Source of the DNA: Bursaphelenchus xylophilus
Lineage: Eukaryota; Nematoda; Chromadorea; Rhabditida; Aphelenchoididae
Assembly: GCA_904066235.2 (NCBI GenBank)
Contig: CAJFCV020000002.1
Coordinates: 5,952,001-6,016,000, forward strand
Reading direction: 5' to 3'
Length of the DNA stretch: 64,000 nucleotides
Shown: positions 1 through 10,526 of the stretch, piece by piece
How positions within the stretch are numbered: the stretch's first letter is position 1
Layout of the letters: every line of letters starts with the position of its first letter
Made by a program: the position numbers and the translations under genes
Notes under the pieces: generated by a model
Databases searched by the model: none
Told to the model about the DNA's origin: nothing
What the model saw: the letters and a program-made list of their open reading frames with translations, nothing else

Positions 1-133
1 ATGACCTGGATTTTACTATTACTCCGATTGACAATTAAGTGTTACCACCTGAAAATGAGGTCGCCCAAACAAGTAGTACAACATGTCCAGTGAAGGCTGA
101 CTTCCTCGGAAAGACCTGACCAATAAAACACAG

Positions 134-410
134 ATTTTATTCTTGTGTGATGAAGGTGGTATTTCCAAATAACCCTAACAAATCTAGCTCCACAAATGGA
201 AATGTCATCAGAAACCAAAAGAAAATAAATGCAAAGAATCGGGAGGAGTTGGGACAGCAAGAGCTGGCTCAAAACTATGGCCTTTTCTTCTCAAGAGTCA
301 TTAACACCAGTTCTCCGATAAACATAGCCGACATCGTCAAACAAACAACCACTCCCCAGGCTATTCTCGAGACAAGATTCCCCTCAGACGTGACCATTGA
401 TCCCTTATAG
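134..410 (+). CDS. Possible terminal exon of an unidentified gene
   Basis: An open frame runs from a possible acceptor (AACACAG, ending at 133) to a TAG at 408-410. It would encode about 90 residues of soluble, Asn/Lys-rich then Pro/Thr-rich sequence ending in FPSDVTIDPL. I do not recognise it. No convincing upstream exon could be joined in phase within the window, so if it is real the rest lies before base 1 or the acceptor differs. The stop lies 46 bp from the convergent end of the next gene, normal spacing here. It could equally be a chance open frame. Confidence 0.3.
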
Positions 411-456
411 TATTTATAAAAACAATACAGATTCAAGTTGAAGAATACATTCATAT

Positions 457-1310
457 TTAAACCAGTTGTTTCTGATCGCTCTGATCGGAGATGTTGTCCA
501 CGGACAGAGACCTGACGGGCAGTGCGATCTTATTCCAAAGGGTCAGCATCACAGCGAACGGCATCACCAACCAGATCCCATTCATGAACCAGAAGACAAC
601 AGCAATCTTCCAGATGGGGGTACCCTCTACAAAGTAACTCGGGTTGCCTTCAGGAACTCCCACATAAAGCATCAGGAAGACAGCCGTCTTCCAGAAGACA
701 AACGCCGACGAGGTAAAGGCGGTTAGAAGAGTATGACGAGATCCAACTCGATTCATCCATGCGGCAACCCAATCCATCACGATCTCCACCAGCATCAGGC
801 GGCCAGTGGCCATGGTCACGATGTCCTTAGCATCCGCATAACGAATATCGACATCGGCATAGATATTCCCTGAAGAAAAATGCAATTTGGCGATGATTTA
901 AGGAAGGCCATTTGCGATTTACCGAGGTCAAGAAATTAAAATCTTGGTAAATTTTAATTTTTTATAAGCAAAGTCGCGGCCGGTCTTCCTCTTTGGGGCA
1001 GAGCGGATATTGGGCCAATATGTACACTTTGGTCAGCCGACCCAGGCTATTGGCTAGCCGTTTAAAAAAATGGCAAGTCGGTCAAAAATTTCGATTCATC
1101 GAAAGTCCCCTTTATTTGTAAGGAAGTGGTGCATTAAAAACCACATGAGATATTATACTTACACAGGTAGTAGACGTTTTCCAGAGCTCCTCCACGAGTA
1201 CTGTGCGGTCTGAGCATGGTAAATGAGACATCGATCAGGCAGATCAGACTGCTGGCAATGAGCCAGCACTCAACCCAAAAGGGAAGTTGGACCACTCGAG
1301 ACGCTGTCAT
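457..1310 (-). CDS. EXPERA-domain (emopamil-binding-protein-like) membrane protein
   Basis: Two exons (1310-1163 and 869-457) encode 186 aa. Four hydrophobic segments are visible: the N-terminus around WLIASSLICLIDVSF, the segment after GRLMLVEIVMDW, the SSAFVFWKTAVFLMLY stretch, and FWFMNGIWLVMPFAVML near the C-terminus. The order Asp in the first helix, an RP...GG loop, a Tyr-Asp-rich loop, E in helix 2, WKT in helix 3 and NGxWLVxP in helix 4 matches the EXPERA fold of sterol isomerase EBP, EBP-like and TM6SF proteins of the ER. Whether it is an active isomerase is unknown; nematodes do not make sterols de novo, so a ligand-binding or transport role is as likely. Start is the first ATG of exon 1. 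It diverges from the oligoribonuclease gene upstream. Confidence 0.75.
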
Positions 1311-1850
1311 TACTCAACCAAACGACAAAAGAAGACTGATGAAATGAAGCGTTTCAAATCAAACTGTCTTATGCAAATGTTTCTGTCGAAGAATTACACG
1401 ATCAAAGTTGGAAGTGGAACGAAATGGAGAATCCGCAATCGAAAATCGTAAAAATCCGTTCGAATGACCTCTTTTAGAAAATCGGGAGGGGTTGAACTTT
1501 GTCTGGCGATAATATAAATTCCATCAGCACCATAATTATTATAATAAACGTGACCCTTGTTTGAACACGCGTTGTGGCCTTTGGCGGAAACAATAAAGGA
1601 GCGGCGGCGTTCTTCTGGTCAGTATGACCATGAATCCAATTTATTACTTTCTGGGAAAATTTTTAAAGACATAAATATATTTTTGGTGTCTACCCATTAA
1701 ACCATTGCCCTAGATTATAGTATTACAGTATCTGGCAAGTACATATCATCTATTGCGGATAACAGTGGATTCCACATCTGCACGCCAAAGGGCGCAGTTC
1801 GCCGAAAAAATTTTTTACAATTTTGGAAACAATCTACAATTTGAGTCCGT
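1311..1850. promoter_or_regulatory. Divergent intergenic region between EBP-like gene and REXO2
   Basis: A 540-bp gap between two start codons facing away from each other presumably holds both promoters. I see AT-rich stretches, but no convincing repeat or RNA gene. Confidence 0.4.
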
Positions 1851-2568
1851 ATGCATGGGTTGTCCTCTATCCTGTCGCGGATATTATTCCCTCCTAGAAC
1901 CTCCTTCTTATCAAAAATGGTGAAAAAAGTAGAGAATTCACCTGAAACTCGCTTGATTTGGTTTGATGGAGAAATGACTGGTCTGGAGTTAGACAAAGTC
2001 CTGGTCGAGGTGGCCTGTGTGATTACAGAAGCAGATTTAACAGTAAGGTCTTTTGATTGTTTAATATTTTTTAGAAGGTGGCGGACTTTGGTCCAATTGT
2101 TATTCATCAGAATGAAGAAACCTTGGAGAAAATGAACCCTTGGTGTAAGAGGACGTTTAAGAAGAATGGACTTTTAGAGTTGATCAAGGAGAGCCAATAT
2201 TCGGAAGAAACAGTCGACAACATGGTAGGGAAATTTATTGACTTGTTTGTTATGATTTGTGCTATTATATTTTATTATAGTTAAAAGAATTTTTGAATAA
2301 AAACACGCCTGAAAACAAGTGCCCTCTGGCAGGGAATTCTGTGGGAATGGACCGGATGTTCATTAACAAATATCTCCCACAGACAGCTGGACATATCCAT
2401 TACAGGACGGTGGATGTGAGTACTATCAAAGAATTATGTAGACGGTGGCATCCAGACATATACGAGAAGGCGCCGGACAAAAAAATGAATCACAGATCTC
2501 TTGATGATGTTTACGAGAGCATTGATGAACTCAAGTATTATAGACAATCTTTATTTTTACCATGTTAA
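1851..2568 (+). CDS. REXO2: Oligoribonuclease, DEDDh 3'-5' exonuclease (REXO2/Orn)
   Basis: Three exons (1851-2042, 2075-2224, 2281-2568) encode 209 aa. The family degrades short oligoribonucleotides (nanoRNA) and in animals works in mitochondria and cytosol. ExoI carries the catalytic Asp and Glu in WFDGEMTGL (the usual Leu between them is Gly here), ExoII is GNSVGMDRMFINKYLP, and ExoIII contains HRSLDDV with the His and Asp of DEDDh. The exon-2 segment VADFGPIVIHQ is also family-typical. The first ATG gives an N-terminal extension of 22 residues (positively charged, Ser-rich) before the second Met at 1917, so the long form may be mitochondrial and the short one cytosolic. The 3' end overlaps the stop codon of the convergent gene by 4 bp. 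Confidence 0.93.
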
Positions 2569-3417
2569 GTTTTTACAGAGTTTGTTGCATTTTGACTGTC
2601 ATGGCGTTCAGATTTGCAAATGAAATAACCATTGATCATTTCATCGCTAATAATTGTTAGGAAATCCCTGAAAGCATTCAAATGCACCCGATCGAAGGTA
2701 TCACTCCTTTCCAATTCCTCCATAAATGCAAGAACGAAGGTGCTCCAAAAGGAGATCTAAAAAGGATAATATAAAATGGGGTATCGGATTGCAAGGCTTA
2801 ATATTGAAACAATCAGAAACACTCACATCGAACTCCACTTTGCATTGAATGGCCTGTTTCTCCCCCAGGGCGTAGGCCAGTCGTTTTATCGCGGACACAT
2901 TCCTTAATTGCTGTATTAAGGGAATAAAGGGAAGGCCTTTGACTTACGCTCACGAGGACATCAAAGAATCCGTACATTTCTTCGGCCACATGACAAATAA
3001 CAAGTTCATCGACATGCTCCGGTAAATTCATAAGTCTTATTCGAATGGCCGAGTCCCTTTTGCAGATGTTATACACAACCTGTCATCATCTTCTTCTCCT
3101 TTACAGTAAGACTTACTCTTATAAAAAACTTGGGCCTTGTCCCAATATACCTGTCCCACACATAACGGACATGTTTCTGATTGAGTCGACGTCTTCTGTA
3201 CCTGTGCAACGTCGAGAATAGCTTGTTGAGAATTCCTATGACCATCTACAACATCCGAAAAGTCCAATTTCTCGTTCCCCGAGGGGCCAAAATGGAATTC
3301 CGGTCCTCTCGTCTCGGGTTTTAAGGCCGTGAAGGAGCCCCCTGTTGTTTTTATTTCTTTGGCTAGGAGGACTTTCCTGGACCTTTTCAGGACATTCCGA
3401 AAAAATGATGGCTTCAT
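2565..3417 (-). CDS. Divergent globin-like protein
   Basis: Four exons (3417-3151, 3079-2948, 2910-2827, 2756-2565) give 224 aa. The N-terminal ~75 residues look disordered. From about residue 80 the pattern resembles nematode globins: a B helix (VGQVVYNICKRDSAIRIRLM), an E helix starting at HVAEEM, the F-helix phrase LAYALGEKQ, a G helix (ISFWSTFVLAFMEELERS) and an H helix ending DEMINGYF, which matches the common nematode ending MxxGY. The position of the proximal F8 histidine is Gln, and the CD1 phenylalanine appears to be Met or Leu, so haem binding is doubtful. The E7-F8 spacing (33 residues) is globin-like. The exon 1 end uses a weak GTATAT donor, chosen because it keeps the frame; a nearby GTAAGT does not. 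Family assignment is by eye and tentative. Confidence 0.55.
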
Positions 3418-3755
3418 ACACTTTAATTGACATAAAAAACACACATAATCATCTTTTATTCCTCAGTTTGAGGAGTTTTGGGTTTGATTTTGAGTAAAAA
3501 TAACAACAAAAAATATCCCTATATGATTACATGTACAGTATCAAAAAACATGACATTGGAGAGATCTGTACCAAAGATCTCAAAAGTTTTTTTGTTGCAT
3601 ACAACAAGCGCAACATTCGAATACGAAGACGGCACTCGACAAACAGTGAGGTAAAGTCTTCTCGAGTTCAAGCACATTCCTCTCCATCTTCGTATTGTAT
3701 ACATAACAAACGAGACAGTTATCTCTGGGAGAATCTCTCACTTTCATTACACAGG
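3418..3755. promoter_or_regulatory. Divergent intergenic region, 338 bp
   Basis: Lies between the start codons of the globin-like gene (minus) and the small secreted protein (plus). An acceptor-like CATTACACAG ends one base before the plus-strand ATG, suggesting spliced-leader addition. Nothing else recognised. Confidence 0.35.
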
Positions 3756-4086
3756 ATGAAGAAGGTAACCGTTCTGTTGTTCTTAACACTTTGTTCTGTA
3801 GCATCACGTAGGTTCATTGCGATATCTCATCCCATTTTCAGAACAAATTAATGCGAAACGGTTTCGTAAATTTGATAAAGTTAAATTGGATGACGAAGGA
3901 TACAAAAAGGTGCACAACTTGCATGTCAATTGGTATATTACGTCAATCAAAGCATTAATGGGAGAGTTGGGGAAGGATCTCTACAAAAAGTTGGATTACG
4001 GTAAGAGGAGCAGTCGTTTTATCCCTTTCGAAGCGAATTGGCAAGGTGGTGGGCAGATTACCTCCATGCACGTCAATCCAACGTAG
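3756..4086 (+). CDS. Small secreted protein, unknown function
   Basis: Two exons (3756-3807, 3842-4086) joined in phase give 98 aa. The first ~17 residues (MKKVTVLLFLTLCSVAS) form a clear signal peptide with cleavage likely after Ala or Ser. The mature part is basic, has no cysteines and includes FRKFDKVKLDDEGYKK and a C-terminal WQGGGQ stretch. I do not recognise a family. The start is supported by the signal peptide and by an acceptor-like site immediately upstream that could receive a spliced leader. Confidence 0.65.
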
Positions 4087-5134
4087 TTGAAGTCATTTCC
4101 TAGGGTTGTTAAGTTGCAAGGATTTTTCAAAATGACGTCAAATTACGTCAAACTGCCGTTATTTCCGTAATTTTGGCTAACAGTAAATTAAAAACTCTGA
4201 TTTACGAAGCTTTGAAACGCGAGTTTAACATAGACTATGATGAATAGCCTTAATATTAGTCGTAACTATTTTTACTGAATCGGCCGTTTTGACAAGAAGG
4301 AGCAATTCAGTTCCTAAAATTTTAAATTCTTACGGTTTTTTAGCAAAAAGCTACAAAACTTTTCCAAAAAGGTAAAATTTGGCAATCAAAATGACAGAAC
4401 AATTTGACATGGCGAAAATGACGGCAATTTGACAACGTGACTGGCGCGTCAAGTTGACGCCCTACTATTTCCTGACCAAGATTTAATCAATGTGGCGTTT
4501 CGCCACAAATGCAATTTTGGAGAAGATCTTTGGCCGTGTTTTTCTTGACTAGCCGGGACAAAACCTTACTTTCTGGTCCGAAAATAACGTTCTAAATTTT
4601 CCGTGATTTTTTAAGACCAATTTTGTCCTCCAAAAAATTTTCTGAAAGGACTTTGATATCTAAAATCTGTGGTCAATCGATAGTGTGTGGACGAAACGTC
4701 TAAATCGTTCGGGATTTTTTTTTATGTATTGACGTGCCATGCACGTATACTGATTACAAATAAGTATATAGGTCCGACCTCTGACTTGGGTTTCTGTTTG
4801 AAGAAATGATGTCATTAGGCCAAACATAGATGTCGCAAGTAAAACACTTTCTCAGTTGCTTATCGGTTACCTTGTGGAAACTTTTATTCAAGATTTTATT
4901 CAAAAAAAGAAGCAAGAATCTTAGAAAAAGATTGAATGCCTGTCCAGGGGCGTAGCTCGGAACTTGGGTAACAGTAAGGGTAGTTTTGTTATCAAACCTT
5001 TCGCAAAACGTTATCGCCCAGTCAGAACAAGTTGTGCCACTGTGGTATTATTACTCAGTGTCGTATACTCTCTCTCTCTTGTTCACCACCTTGCCCATTC
5101 GCCTCTAAAGGGCTAAGTATAATAATTAATTCAG
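4087..5134. other. Intergenic region, about 1 kb, no gene seen
   Basis: Low-complexity AT-rich sequence. Between about 4130 and 4480 several TGACGTCA/TTGACG-like words recur in both orientations, perhaps a decayed inverted-repeat element. The missing 5' exon (signal peptide) of the downstream MLT-10-like gene probably lies in the right half, but I could not place it. Confidence 0.4.
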
Positions 5135-7635
5135 TGGAAAGGAGAAGATTGGAGCGCTGTTTGTACAAGATTGAAAATAAAATGGACCTCGTTCGAAGTG
5201 CCCAATGTCTGACAAAGAGTCGGCGATCTTATTTATCATCCCTCCAGAGATTTGACACTACGAAAGTTGTTCTTCTCCATCAATCTGAACCAATCACAAA
5301 AGTTTTTGACTTCAGAAAACTTAAAATTCGAAGCAAAAGATCGTATTCATTGAGCGAGTCCACTACAAAAGAAGACAGAGTCAAAGTGAGTTATCCTAAA
5401 AACACTATGATATGAGAGTGAAGAAATAACGGCTACCGCGCCCCGACTTTTCGGGTAGACGACTGTTCGTGTCAAAACAACATCGATCGATAAGAGGGCA
5501 GGTGTAGACCTATAAGGTTGTAGGAGGTGCCTACAAAGTCGTCGCGACACTTGCGGGCAACCACTTTGCGGGCAGCCGACACTTGCCAATCAAAATTTTT
5601 AATCTACGAAATACGATAGCAATGTTGCATTGACAACTCCCTGGTACTGCGAAGTACATGAATCTGAAAAATTTCATTTGGATCCATCCACTGCTTCCAA
5701 AAATATGGGAGTTTGTTTTAACCCCCATCCTCGATAAAAAGTGCCTGATTAACCTTTTGGTAACTATTCAAACCATTTTTACATCTAGAAATTTAATTTG
5801 TAACATCTAACTGCCAAATCCATCGTTAGAATTTTCTGTTCTAAGCAAATGTTGGCTGATTTCCATTCGTGCCTGCAGAATTTCCGTGGTTCTTCTAGCT
5901 ACCGTAAAACTGGTTGACCGCAATTATCAGCCCGCCGGCAGCTAAAAATGTAAAAAAAACTTTGCTATGTAAAAAATGTAAAAATTATATAAAACATTGT
6001 AAAAAATATGTAAGGGTATTGATGACATTTACAAGAATTTTAGAAATGTACCAATTATGGCATATGTCGTTTCACACGCCTTTTTAGCACTTGGTTTCTA
6101 AACGGCGGTTTTATTTCTTCACTCTGATATACTCTGTTTAGATCCGTAAAACAAATTATTACTCAATACACGAAAAGAAAAATTCCCCGGTGTCAAAAGT
6201 AGTAAACCTTATAAGTAAGATGACAACAAAAGAAGAGGACAAGAGACCTTGGAACGAGATATACCAAAGACTTCTCAAACTAAAAAAGAAAATGGAACTC
6301 AAAGAGAAATCTCCATCTTCCAAAGCTTACAATTTCCGGATGTATGACATCGTGTTGGATCGACAGACACCAAGTAAAGCAACAAAAGAAATGGTAGGAG
6401 CATTACAAGTTAATTCAATCTTTTACGTTAAGGGAGATCCCAAGACACTTATCAACATGGCAATGCAATTATTTTCTGGACTGAATGAATCGACCAAAGA
6501 TGAGGGAAATTTTAAATTCTTATCCCCAAGAATCGCCCCTCTGATGCCAGATAAAATGCCCACCTCCAAATCAATCCTCTCACCTACACTATTATCCTTT
6601 TACGATGATAATAATACTATCGCTTCAATTCCATCTATCCTAAAACTATCGAATATCGGAGATAAAGAGAAGAATGAAATCATGACCTTGCTCATGCAGA
6701 TGTCTGGTACGACAAATGCTATCGAAGAAGCGACAAATGTTTTAAAGGAGCTAAACTTTATGGGTAAGTCGGAATGAATTTGAGTTTTAGTCATTTGTAG
6801 ACATCTCTGACGAACTCAACGATGTAAATACCAGGATAAATACAGTATACGATGGATTAAAAAGTAGCTTTAATCGTCGGCAGAAACGAGATCTCGATAA
6901 GAGCGGATTCACATTTATGGACAAACAACAATTGGATCACATGTACAATAATAAAGGTAATTAGTTATACATATCATCGATTATTTTTAGAATTTAAATT
7001 TCCAAAAGATAGTCTTGACTTTGAAGATTATCTCTCTCTAGAATACGATCAGAAAACCGAAGCCTTGTGGAACAGTATTGAAAGGATTGCTTTAGAAGAA
7101 AGTGTTGTGAGTTCGTGCCTTCATTGAAATCTATATAACCAATAATTTATAGGAAGATTACAAACTCAGACTTAGACGACGGAGACGTGCTCTTGGCTTG
7201 GCCAATGCCTTCTCTGCAGTTGTCCTCGGCCCTTATATGTTCGCCCCTTCATTTGGTCTGACAATCCTTGGCCCAGTTATTCTCTCCCCCAATATATTCT
7301 CCCCAGCTATTCTCAACCCGTCCATCCTTAGTCCTTATATCTTATCCCCAGCTATAGGGTTGACCAATATCTTATCCCCTTATGTTTTATCTCCAATGAT
7401 TCTGAATCCGGTGCTGTTGGCTCCTCTTATTTTATCGCCTTACGTCCTCAGTCCAAATATTTTGACTCCAAACTTATTGAGTCCGCTCATCCTCAGTCCG
7501 TTAGTACTGTCACCTGATATCCTATCGCCTGGAGGACTTGGTGGAGCTGTTTTAAGTCCAGCTGTAGCGTCACCCGCAATATTAACAGAGTCCTTTCTTA
7601 TGGCCACAATATTATCGCCGACTATTTTCTCTTAA
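5135..7635 (+). CDS. MLT-10-like moulting-cycle protein with Leu-Ser-Pro repeats (5' end not found)
   Basis: Five phase-consistent exons (5135-5385, 6142-6763, 6801-6956, 6991-7106, 7153-7635) encode about 542 aa. The first begins mid-codon, so at least one upstream exon with the start and signal peptide is missing. The N-terminal and middle parts are charged and helical (RRRLERCLYKIE, YQRLLKLKKKME, NRRQKRDLDKSG). After a basic RRRRR-type run the last ~140 residues are a hydrophobic array of short repeats built on I/L-L-S-P (LGPVILSP, FSPAILNP, LSPYILSP and so on). This architecture is that of the nematode MLT-10 family, secreted proteins made by the epidermis around moults. The 756-bp first intron is unusually long for this region. 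Confidence 0.85.
7190..7632 (+). repeat. Coding repeat array (xLSP octamer-like units)
   Basis: The last exon of the MLT-10-like gene encodes roughly twenty short units ending in SP, NP, AP or GP. The DNA copies have diverged in synonymous positions, so selection seems to keep the peptide pattern rather than the nucleotide repeat. Confidence 0.75.
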
Positions 7636-7853
7636 GGTTTTTAAATTGCTCACAATTTAGAAAATAAACGGGTATCTAAAATTAATTGGCTTTCAGCCGT
7701 TACTTTTTAAAAATAAAACCCGTGCCAAAAACGTAATGCCAAAAGAACACTTCCTCTGCAGCCTGCGCCCTGTTTTCCATAAAAATATTTATCAAAAATA
7801 GTTTTGTGGAATACTCCGTTATTATTACTATATTACTTCGTCACGTTTAAACC

Positions 7854-8411
7854 ATGTTTTGGAGAAGGGAAATTTCAGAACATGATCGAAGAATCGAAGA
7901 AGCTGTTAAGAGGCTAGAGGTCACTCGGGTGAGAGCTCATTTTAAAATAGATTTATTTTACCTTTTATATTTTAGATAGAACGAGAGATTGCTTTAAGAG
8001 AGGCTATTAATGAGAGGAAGAATGCCTACAAAGTAAGTTATCTTAATTATTCATGCGTCTTCTTGTTAGATAGCGGAGGCACAAGAGCGATTCAAATGGT
8101 TATCCCTCACCGGCGTCTCCATGTCTTTGATGAGTGTAGTAGCAGCAGTAAATCACAAAAACTTATTCTACTCCATCCCAGTTATTCCTTGTACTGTAAT
8201 TATTGGTTATGAAGCGCATAAAGCTTATGGAAACAAATTGGAAACTATCATCGGTATGCTTAGTGTCATAAAATCTTGACTCTTCGTTTTAGAAAGCACA
8301 GAAGAGGTTATGAAGAAGGCCACGAGATCCCTTAGCTCAAGCTTCATCTCTGTCAAAGAAATTGATTCTCGAGTCGAAGATTTATTGACTTCTCCAGAGG
8401 TTCTTGATTAA
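7854..8411 (+). CDS. Plasminogen receptor (KT)-like two-TM protein, copy A
   Basis: Four exons (7854-7928, 7976-8032, 8070-8253, 8293-8411) encode 144 aa. An N-terminal charged helix rich in Arg/Glu leads to AQERFKWLSLTGVSMS, a first membrane helix, a short loop (NHKNLFYSIP), a second helix (VIPCTVIIGYEA) and the phrase AYGNKLETIIESTEEVM. This is the layout of Plg-R(KT)/C9orf46, a small membrane protein of animals. The mammalian protein ends in a lysine that binds plasminogen; this one ends in Asp, so that activity is not expected. The neighbouring gene 87 bp downstream is a paralogue in the same orientation. Confidence 0.75.
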
Positions 8412-8498
8412 AGTTAGGAAAGGATATTGCGGATTTTTGACTGCGGTATTCCGTTCTTGTTGATTATGTTTTATCGACGTTTATTTGACGTTATTTAG

Positions 8499-8974
8499 AT
8501 GGGAATAGCCTATTCAAATGATGACTCTCTTAACCGATTGCGATCAGAGTATGACCGGCAGGTGAGAGACGCGTTCTTCAATATTTTTTTTAGCTTAACA
8601 GGCAAATCGTACTCATGGACCATTATTGGCAACATAAGCGGGCTGAGGAGTTTGCCACAAGGAAGGAGATCGTAGGCTGGGAAGTCATATCATTCGGAGC
8701 TATAGCCACAACACTCTTTTTCACCGCTATGAAGAAGAAAAACAAAGCATTGATACTACCTGTTATCCCGCTTGTCACATGGATTGGATACCGGATGACT
8801 CAAGCAACTGACGAATATATGGAGGTTGTCCATAAAAGAGCCAAGGAAATCCTAGATGACCCTAGACAAAAAAAATTGATCACTTTAGCTGGTGGAAGAA
8901 TAACCCTCAAAGAATTGGACGAACGTCGAGCAGCTTGGAAGAACAACTTTTTTACGAGTGAAAGATGTGAATAA
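8499..8974 (+). CDS. Plasminogen receptor (KT)-like two-TM protein, copy B
   Basis: Two exons (8499-8561, 8594-8974) encode 147 aa. The order is a charged helix (LNRLRSEYDRQLNRQIVLMD), a first membrane segment (VGWEVISFGAIATTLFF), a KKKNK loop, a second segment (ALILPVIPLVTWIGYRM), then a tail ending in Glu. It follows copy A by 87 bp and its ATG is preceded directly by TTATTTAG, a good acceptor, so the two may be co-transcribed with a spliced leader added to B. The exon structure differs from copy A (one intron instead of three), suggesting an old duplication. It lacks the C-terminal Lys of the mammalian receptor. Confidence 0.7.
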
Positions 8975-9015
8975 AACAATAAACATCAACAATAACAGTA
9001 ACAATTGGTTATAAA

Positions 9016-9462
9016 TCAGATAAGGAGCCTTTCGACCTCCTCCTTGATTGTTTGAATCTGGCCCTTGAGCTGAGATCCTTCATTGGAAGTGATCGAAGCA
9101 GCAATAACGGGCCTGGTAACTCCACAAGCTCTTCCCAACGCTGCCTTTGACTTGACGAACACGTAAGGCACGTTCTTATCCTCACAGAGAAGAGGAAGGT
9201 GCAAGATAATCTCCAAAGGTTCGGTATCAGCAGCCATGACGATCACCTAAAAATAAATGTGTAAAATAAGAATTTCATACAACTCGCGTACATAGGAAAG
9301 ACTTACTTCAGCAATACCTCTGTTCAGAGTCTTGGTCGCTTCGTTGGCACCCTTTTTCAGCTGTTTGTAGTTGACGGCCTGCTGGACCACATCAAGGATC
9401 TTCTGGGTCAGCTGGTTGTCGGCCAAAGGTTGGGCCTTGGGATTGACTCCTTCATCAGCCAT
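9016..9462 (-). CDS. SNU13: SNU13 / 15.5K (NHP2L1) RNA-binding protein
   Basis: Two exons (9462-9307, 9246-9016) encode 128 aa, the usual length. The protein binds kink-turns in U4 snRNA and box C/D snoRNAs and nucleates both particles in the nucleus. It belongs to the L7Ae/L30e fold; [17 protein letters not shown] is the RNA-contact region, followed by [18 protein letters not shown] and the loop around [10 protein letters not shown]. Conservation is near complete along the length, so the call and start (MADEG) are secure. It is divergent from the DHX37 gene. Confidence 0.97.
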
Positions 9463-10526
9463 TTTAACAGCAGAGAGCTAAATTATAATAAAAACAAAGA
9501 ATATAAAACGCGTTTGTGGTAATAAAAGCAGTGTTCGGACAATATCTGGAAAAAAAAGTAAAGCTTGTGAAACAGAAAACAAGCGAGAAGAGGGAAAAAT
9601 TAGCGTTTTCGGTGTGGGACCTGGCCTATTCCACTATGCGCGACTTGCGCCCTATGTATGTAAACTACAAAATAATGGCCGCAACTCGCCGTGAAATAAA
9701 TGGGAATTGTGATTTACAGCATCTCACAACAATTAATCTCGCTTGCAGTCTTTTGTCTCACCACGAAAATGAAAAGGGGTTTGGCATTCTGCAAAATAAA
9801 AGAATTTCCAAAGAATATTTTTTTTTATAAAAACGATTTTCTCGCCTTCCAAGTCCCGTTTCCTAGCCAAAAGTTCCTTTAGACGTCGGCAAGTTGCCAA
9901 ATGACATGGGTATGAACCATCAAAGTCTAAATTATTACATAAAGACACTATAATTGATAAAATATATAAATCTTCATGACTTTTTTATATTTATTTTTCC
10001 CATTTGCAGAATGCCAAAAAGTGCCAAAAAGCCGGGAACTGATTTTTGTTATGGGGAAAGATTGATGTATAACTCCTCAGCCGAGTAGTAAATGTGCCGC
10101 GATTTTTTGCATACTGTTTGATAAGAATGTGTCAATGTTGACTTCCAAGTTTCATGCGATTTTTCGTTATTATAAGTCGGTTAGACCACGGCAAAGATTG
10201 CAATTGTTGAATACTTAAGGTGGCTATATCTTGCAAACGGTAAAAACTGCAAAAATTATTTTAGGTGGTGCAGATAGAGTTCTATTCCCTCCTTCTTATT
10301 TACTATTCACCCAATCACCCGATGTCCTCAAAAGTGAGAGGCGATAATATTTGTTGGACCGTGTTTTTGTAACGAAGTGTTCTAAAATTTCAATCAATAA
10401 TTGAGAAGATTAGCTAAAAAAGCGCTTTTCAATTGGGATTAATTGTTGTGATCTAGTTTCTACTGCACTACTGAATTATCTAGTAGTATACATCAATATA
10501 TGTTAATTGTTTGCAATGTTTTCAGA
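9463..10526. promoter_or_regulatory. Divergent intergenic region between SNU13 and DHX37
   Basis: About 1.06 kb of AT-rich DNA between two divergent starts. A plus-strand open frame at 9516-9830 looks non-coding (no homology recognised, biased composition). The sequence just before the DHX37 ATG (GCAATGTTTTCAG) is a likely trans-splice acceptor. No repeat family recognised. Confidence 0.4.

Noticed and set aside
5347..5728. Minus-strand frames within the first MLT-10-like intron
   Set aside because: Short, overlapping, no domain; the surrounding plus-strand exons are in phase across this intron.
5942..6015. Run of ATGTAAAAA-type words as a tandem repeat
   Set aside because: Copies are irregular and AT-rich; similar words occur in the HDAC3 intron near 38240, likely compositional.
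9516..9830. 104-codon plus-strand frame upstream of DHX37
   Set aside because: Lies in the divergent promoter region, Lys-rich by composition, no recognisable domain or splice partner.
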